Below are positions 6,884 through 10,058 of a stretch of 10,058 bases of DNA, piece after piece. Position 1 is the stretch's first letter; each line of letters starts with the position of its first letter. The notes under the pieces were generated by a model, which was not told where the DNA came from, ran no database searches, and was given only the letters and a program-made list of their open reading frames with translations. A program made the translations under genes and the position numbers. The stretch comes from Nitrososphaerales archaeon TH1177. Its GTDB lineage: Archaea > Thermoproteota > Nitrososphaeria > Nitrososphaerales > Nitrososphaeraceae. The DNA lies in assembly GCA_014523515.1 (NCBI GenBank), contig JAATVJ010000359.1, forward strand, positions 1 through 10,058. Direction: 5' to 3'.

Positions 6884-8143
6884 CTACTGGAACCCTCCTG
6901 GAGTAATTACTCCGCCATATATAAGTGCCAAGACGATGAACATATTGATAAAAGAAAGGACTATTAATTTGTACCATCCTGTATGTAAAAGAATATCTAT
7001 TCTTATTCTTGGATTAATTCCTCTAGGAAGTAATATTAACATGATCATACCAAAAGTCTTTATTGTAAACCAGAAAATTCCATTTACAACAGTCGCATTA
7101 TAAATTTTCTCGCCACTAAAATTAGGAATGAGTTCTTGAGGAAATATTTGTGGTCCCATCCAACCACCCAAAAAAAGAATAACAAATAGAGCGGCTAAAA
7201 CATATAATTTGAGATAAGTTCCTAATTGTATCAACCCGTAAATCATACCTGAAGTCTCGGTAAGCCATCCAGCAACAATTTCGCTTTCTGCTTCTGGCAA
7301 ATCAAAAGGAACTCTTTCCAACTCGGCTAAAGATGAAATATAAAAAACAAATGCACTTATCGGGGCAATTGCAAAAAACCAAAATGCGTATTGTGACTCC
7401 ACAATATCTGTTAGATTTAAAGAACCAGCAACAAGTACAACTGAAAGAGCAGACAGAATAAAAGGTATTTCAAATGCAATCAGTTGATGTAGCGCTCTTA
7501 GACCTCCTATGAATGGGTATTTACTATTACAAGACCAAGAAAAAAGTAATGCAATTAATGGAAAGAATCCCAATACAGCAAAAATGGCTAAAAGACCAAC
7601 GTCCAGATCAGCAACAACCCAACCGGGAGCTACTGGAATAAAGGCTGTTAAAGCAGCTGCTGTGGCCACAAAAAGAACCGGACTACTCCAAAAAATAGGT
7701 TTATCAGCTCCAGATGGAGCAATGATCTCCTTCGAAATTAACTTTAGACCATCAGCCATCAATTGTAAAATCCCTTCAACTTTTCCTGCATAGAGGGGTC
7801 CTACCCGTAATTGCATTTTAGCAAGAAATTTTCTTTCAATAAAAATAGTTGCCGCTGCTATTAATGCAGCATACATAAATCCTGGAAATACGGCTGCTCT
7901 AAAGATATCTGTATGAATTAAAAAATTAATTATTGGAATTGTACGGGTAGGATCCACAACCATTGAGAAAAAAAGATAAGGTGTAAGTACTTCTCCATTA
8001 GAATAAGGAAGCGGAACATAAAATAAAATGATAAAAATTAAAGGTAGACCTACTAGTGTAACTATTACTAAGACCCAAAATATTAACCAAACAAGAGAGC
8101 CAACAAAATTACCAAAGCTATAATCTTTAGGAGCTGTAGCCAT
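6884..8143 (-). CDS. nuoH: NADH-quinone oxidoreductase subunit H
   Basis: Membrane subunit (ND1 homologue) that forms the floor of the quinone channel and starts the proton-coupling charge pathway. Conserved segments are ERKFLAKMQLRVGP (103-116), ILQLMADGLKLISKE (125-139), LRALHQLIAFEIPFILS (215-231) and the loop AELERVPFDLPEAESE followed by ETSGM (273-300), which matches the NuoH signature of quinone-contacting loops rich in Glu. At 419 aa it is nearly 100 residues longer than E. coli NuoH (325). About 67 extra residues precede the TM1/ERK motif and include a strongly hydrophobic stretch at about 14-45, so an additional N-terminal membrane helix is predicted. The ATG lies 2 bp after the nuoD stop, with GGAGG (8157-8161) 13 nt upstream. 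In bacteria nuoE, F and G sit between nuoD and nuoH; here nothing does. Confidence 0.96.
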   Translation of the reverse strand: MATAPKDYSFGNFVGSLVWLIFWVLVIVTLVGLPLIFIILFYVPLPYSNGEVLTPYLFFSMVVDPTRTIPIINFLIHTDIFRAAVFPGFMYAALIAAATIFIERKFLAKMQLRVGPLYAGKVEGILQLMADGLKLISKEIIAPSGADKPIFWSSPVLFVATAAALTAFIPVAPGWVVADLDVGLLAIFAVLGFFPLIALLFSWSCNSKYPFIGGLRALHQLIAFEIPFILSALSVVLVAGSLNLTDIVESQYAFWFFAIAPISAFVFYISSLAELERVPFDLPEAESEIVAGWLTETSGMIYGLIQLGTYLKLYVLAALFVILFLGGWMGPQIFPQELIPNFSGEKIYNATVVNGIFWFTIKTFGMIMLILLPRGINPRIRIDILLHTGWYKLIVLSFINMFIVLALIYGGVITPGGFQ

Positions 8144-8145
8144 TT

Positions 8146-9321
8146 TTATCTATCCGCCTCCACTGGCCAATAATTTAATGCCCAATATATAGATGGCATA
8201 TCTCCAAGTTTTGAACCTACTAATAGATGAGGTAAAGCCAAAATGTTTCTAAAGGATCCTACCGATATCTTTACCCTATAGGGCCTAGAAGAACCATCAC
8301 TAACTATATAGTAAGATAAAGCACCTCGACCAGACTCAACTCTTTTGTAGGATTCACCAACAGTGCCTTTGGGATTGGATTGCAATTTTACTCTCACTTC
8401 TCCTGATTCAGGCATCTTATCAAGCAATTGACGAATAATATTACAAGATTCACGCATATCTAAAAAAGGAACATATGCTCTTGCAAACGAATCACAGGTT
8501 TTCATATATTGAACTTTAAAATCAATTTCGTCATAAACATCATATGGTTCTACCTTTCTAACATCGTAAGGAATTCCTGATCCTCTTAGAACTGAACCTG
8601 TAACTCCCAATTTTATCGCATTTTCTTTAGACAGTATACCTACATTTTCTGTTCTTTGCCTAAATAAAGGATTATTATAAAAAATATCCTCATATTCTTT
8701 TAATCTTTTTTCATAATAAGACACATATTTTAAACATTTTTCCTTAAAACCATCAGGAATATCATTTCGTACACCACCAGGAATATTAAAGGCATGAGTG
8801 ACCCTTGCGCCAGTAAGAGCTGCTAGCAAATCAATAAATAATTCTCTATCACCAGCTGGCCACATAAACATTGTAGAATGTCCTAAAAATATTCCATAAA
8901 TTGCAAGCCAGTATAATGTATAAACCTGACGATTGAGTTCAGATGCAATAGCTCTAATGAATTGGCCTCGCCGTGGTACTTCGATTCCAAGCAATTCTTC
9001 CACAGCAAGACTATAAGAATAAGTGATATGTGTTGAATCATGAATTACGGGGCGTTCTAAATGGGGAATATTTTGAATAAAGTTTCTATATTCACACATT
9101 TTTTCTTCTCCTCTATGAACATAGCCCGGATCGGGATCACAATAGACAATATAATCTCCATCGAGTTTGATTATAAATCTAAAGTGTCCAGAACCTGGAT
9201 GTTGAGGACCAACACTTAAGGTCATTAAATTTTCTTCAGAAGATTCTCTAACAACTTCTAATCCCAATTTTGTAGTATCTTCTAATTTCTTTTCAAAGGA
9301 ATCATTAATTTTATTGTCCAA
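8146..9321 (-). CDS. nuoD: NADH-quinone oxidoreductase subunit D (49 kDa-type, quinone-pocket subunit)
   Basis: Peripheral-arm subunit that forms the quinone-reduction pocket with NuoB. 391 aa, separate from NuoC, unlike the E. coli fused NuoCD. Family motifs are MTLSVGPQHPGSGHFRF (33-49), GYVHRGEEKMCEYRNF (66-81), YSYSLAVEELLG (101-112, with Tyr103 matching the quinone-binding Tyr87 of Thermus Nqo4), NIPGGVRNDIPDGF (179-192), GSVLRGSGIPYDVRK (242-256), ESGRGALSYYIVSDGSSRPYR (329-349) and a C-terminus ending VEADR. The NiFe-binding cysteine pairs of the related hydrogenase large subunits are absent. The quinone-loop His is shifted: HPGSGH instead of HPSTHG. The start is a TTG with AAGGAAGG 9 nt upstream; the next in-frame ATG is codon 33 and would remove the N-terminal extension. 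Gap of 6 bp after nuoC. Confidence 0.97.
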   Translation of the reverse strand: MDNKINDSFEKKLEDTTKLGLEVVRESSEENLMTLSVGPQHPGSGHFRFIIKLDGDYIVYCDPDPGYVHRGEEKMCEYRNFIQNIPHLERPVIHDSTHITYSYSLAVEELLGIEVPRRGQFIRAIASELNRQVYTLYWLAIYGIFLGHSTMFMWPAGDRELFIDLLAALTGARVTHAFNIPGGVRNDIPDGFKEKCLKYVSYYEKRLKEYEDIFYNNPLFRQRTENVGILSKENAIKLGVTGSVLRGSGIPYDVRKVEPYDVYDEIDFKVQYMKTCDSFARAYVPFLDMRESCNIIRQLLDKMPESGEVRVKLQSNPKGTVGESYKRVESGRGALSYYIVSDGSSRPYRVKISVGSFRNILALPHLLVGSKLGDMPSIYWALNYWPVEADR

Positions 9322-9338
9322 ACTAATTTACCTTCCTT
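9319..9338 (-). promoter_or_regulatory. Ribosome-binding site and TTG start of nuoD
   Basis: On the minus strand AAGGAAGG (9331-9338) ends 9 nt before TTG at 9319-9321. No in-frame ATG lies nearby: the next is codon 33, already inside the conserved MTLSVGPQHP segment. The site supports TTG initiation, though the true start could be further downstream. Confidence 0.55.
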
Positions 9339-9882
9339 TAATTCTAAAATCCTTTCTTAATGGAGGAATATCAGCCCAATCTTCAGGAAGAAGGAAGCGT
9401 TCATTTCGTGGATGCCCTTGAAAGTAAACACCTAACATTTCATAAGTTTCCCTCTCATGGTATTCTACACTTTTAAAAAGAGGAAGCAAAGACGGTAAAT
9501 AAGCGGAGTCTCTATCAGTTTTGGTAGAAAGTGCAAATATAATTGGAGCAAGTTCTTCTCGCGAATAAGAGTTTAAATGATATATAACTTCAATTGCATT
9601 CTCATTTGGATAATCAGTTCCACAAACAGATTCAGCATGATCAAGGCCAAATTCATTTTTCAAAAAAGCTGCCACTTCAACAATATTTTTTGGATCAACG
9701 TAAACTTTAATTCTTTTAGGTTTTACGTAAATCAATTGAACTTTATCTTGGAATTTTGATGATAATTCATTATATAATGAATTTTCTATTTTGAGATCAG
9801 TTTCGAATTTTTTAATTTTGAGATCAGTTTCGAATTTTTTAATTTCTGAATCCTTATCGTCAATATTATTTGGACTTGTCAT
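9328..9882 (-). CDS. nuoC: NADH-quinone oxidoreductase subunit C (30 kDa-type)
   Basis: Structural subunit of the peripheral arm that packs with NuoD and NuoB; it carries no cofactor. 184 aa. The C-terminal signature is clear: SVEYHERETYEMLGVYFQGHP (138-158), then RNERFLLPEDW and PPLRKDFRIKGR, matching the family pattern EREvyDmfG, GHP and PLRKD. The preceding domain (about 47-125, LIYVKPKRIKVYVDPKNIVE through YHLNSYSREELAPI) fits the 30 kDa fold. The N-terminal 35 or so residues are highly charged, lack family motifs and contain a 9-residue tandem repeat, IKKFETDLK twice (14-31). Its ATG overlaps the nuoB stop (ATGA), and AAGGT lies 10 nt upstream. The nuoD TTG follows 6 bp downstream. Confidence 0.96.
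   Translation of the reverse strand: MTSPNNIDDKDSEIKKFETDLKIKKFETDLKIENSLYNELSSKFQDKVQLIYVKPKRIKVYVDPKNIVEVAAFLKNEFGLDHAESVCGTDYPNENAIEVIYHLNSYSREELAPIIFALSTKTDRDSAYLPSLLPLFKSVEYHERETYEMLGVYFQGHPRNERFLLPEDWADIPPLRKDFRIKGR
9788..9845. repeat. Perfect 27 bp tandem duplication in the 5' part of nuoC
   Basis: Two adjacent identical 27 bp units (9788-9814 and 9815-9841) are followed by 4 more matching bases before the pattern breaks at 9846; at the other edge the match ends at 9788. The unit length is a multiple of three, so the nuoC frame is kept and the protein gains a second IKKFETDLK block. Absence of any mismatch between copies suggests a recent duplication by slippage. Confidence 0.9.
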
Positions 9883-10058
9883 TTTATTTTAGACCTTTTT
9901 ATTTTTTCTTGCAATAACATACAACCTTGAATAAGCGTCTCTGGTCTTGGTGGACATCCAGGAACATAAACATCTACAGGTATAACTCCATCTATTCCAG
10001 GCAAAACATTATAAGAATCAATATAAAGACCACCTGTAATAGCACATGCACCCATTGC
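9879..10058 (-). CDS. nuoB: NADH-quinone oxidoreductase subunit B (N2 cluster subunit), C-terminal end only
   Basis: Carries the terminal 4Fe-4S cluster N2, which hands electrons to quinone. Only the last 59 residues are in the window; the 5' end lies beyond it. The translation begins AMGACAITGGLYIDSYNVLP, continues with a GIDGVIPVDVYVPGCPPRPE segment and ends LIQGCMLLQEKIKRSKIK. Two of the four N2 ligands are visible: the Cys of MGAC and the Cys of PGCPPRPE (equivalent to E. coli Cys129 and Cys158). The adjacent-cysteine pair (Cys63/Cys64) would be upstream. The TGA overlaps the nuoC ATG by 4 bp (ATGA), which implies translational coupling. nuoA is expected further upstream, outside the window. 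Confidence 0.95.
   Translation of the reverse strand, partial: AMGACAITGGLYIDSYNVLPGIDGVIPVDVYVPGCPPRPETLIQGCMLLQEKIKRSKIK

Noticed and set aside
8146..9321. Membrane-bound NiFe hydrogenase large subunit (Ech/Mbh-like)
   Set aside because: The N- and C-terminal CxxC nickel ligands are absent; the C-terminus ends PVEADR and the quinone-pocket Tyr is present.
1..10058. CRISPR array, tRNA, rRNA, insertion sequence or defence genes
   Set aside because: No repeat-spacer pattern, RNA gene signature, transposase motif or inverted-repeat ends were seen; nearly every base is accounted for by Nuo genes.

Overview
The window is one continuous stretch of a complex I (NADH:quinone oxidoreductase-like, Nuo) operon. 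Every gene lies on the minus strand, so transcription runs from high to low coordinates. In that direction the order is nuoB (C-terminal end only), nuoC, nuoD, nuoH, nuoI, nuoJ, nuoK, nuoM, nuoL, nuoN (C-terminal tip missing). Coding density is close to 100%. Genes overlap (nuoB/nuoC by 4 bp, nuoI/nuoJ by 8 bp) or are separated by 2 to 22 bp, apart from one 70 bp gap between nuoK and nuoM.

The organism is most likely an archaeon, probably an ammonia-oxidising thaumarchaeon (Nitrososphaeria). Four things point that way: nuoC and nuoD are separate genes; nuoD runs directly into nuoH with no nuoE, nuoF or nuoG between them; the antiporter-like genes come in the order K-M-L-N instead of the bacterial K-L-M-N; and the DNA is AT-rich, with Lys/Asn/Ile-rich hydrophilic loops. 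This matches the nuoABCDHIJKMLN cluster known from marine and soil Thaumarchaeota. Genus cannot be fixed from the window; a low-GC lineage such as Nitrosocosmicus or Nitrosopumilus would fit the composition.

Functionally, 9879-10058 to 8146 plus 6356-6877 encode the peripheral Q-module (NuoB carrying the N2 cluster, NuoC, NuoD forming the quinone pocket, NuoI with two 4Fe-4S clusters). NuoH, J and K form the membrane link between the quinone site and the pumps. NuoM, L and N are the three antiporter-like proton-pumping subunits. Together they would pass electrons from a reduced carrier to a membrane quinone and pump protons, or run in reverse using proton motive force. No NADH- or F420H2-oxidising subunit is present here, so the electron donor is not visible.

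Most of the window is ordinary core metabolism. Points worth a second look are subunit-level: NuoM lacks the lysine of TM8 that bacterial NuoM carries and has a glutamate in TM11; NuoM, NuoL and NuoH carry lineage-type insertions or extensions; nuoC contains a perfect 27 bp tandem duplication; NuoD has a TTG start and an altered quinone-loop motif; and a 21-codon in-frame reading frame abuts the nuoM start. I see no mobile element, RNA gene, CRISPR array or clear terminator.
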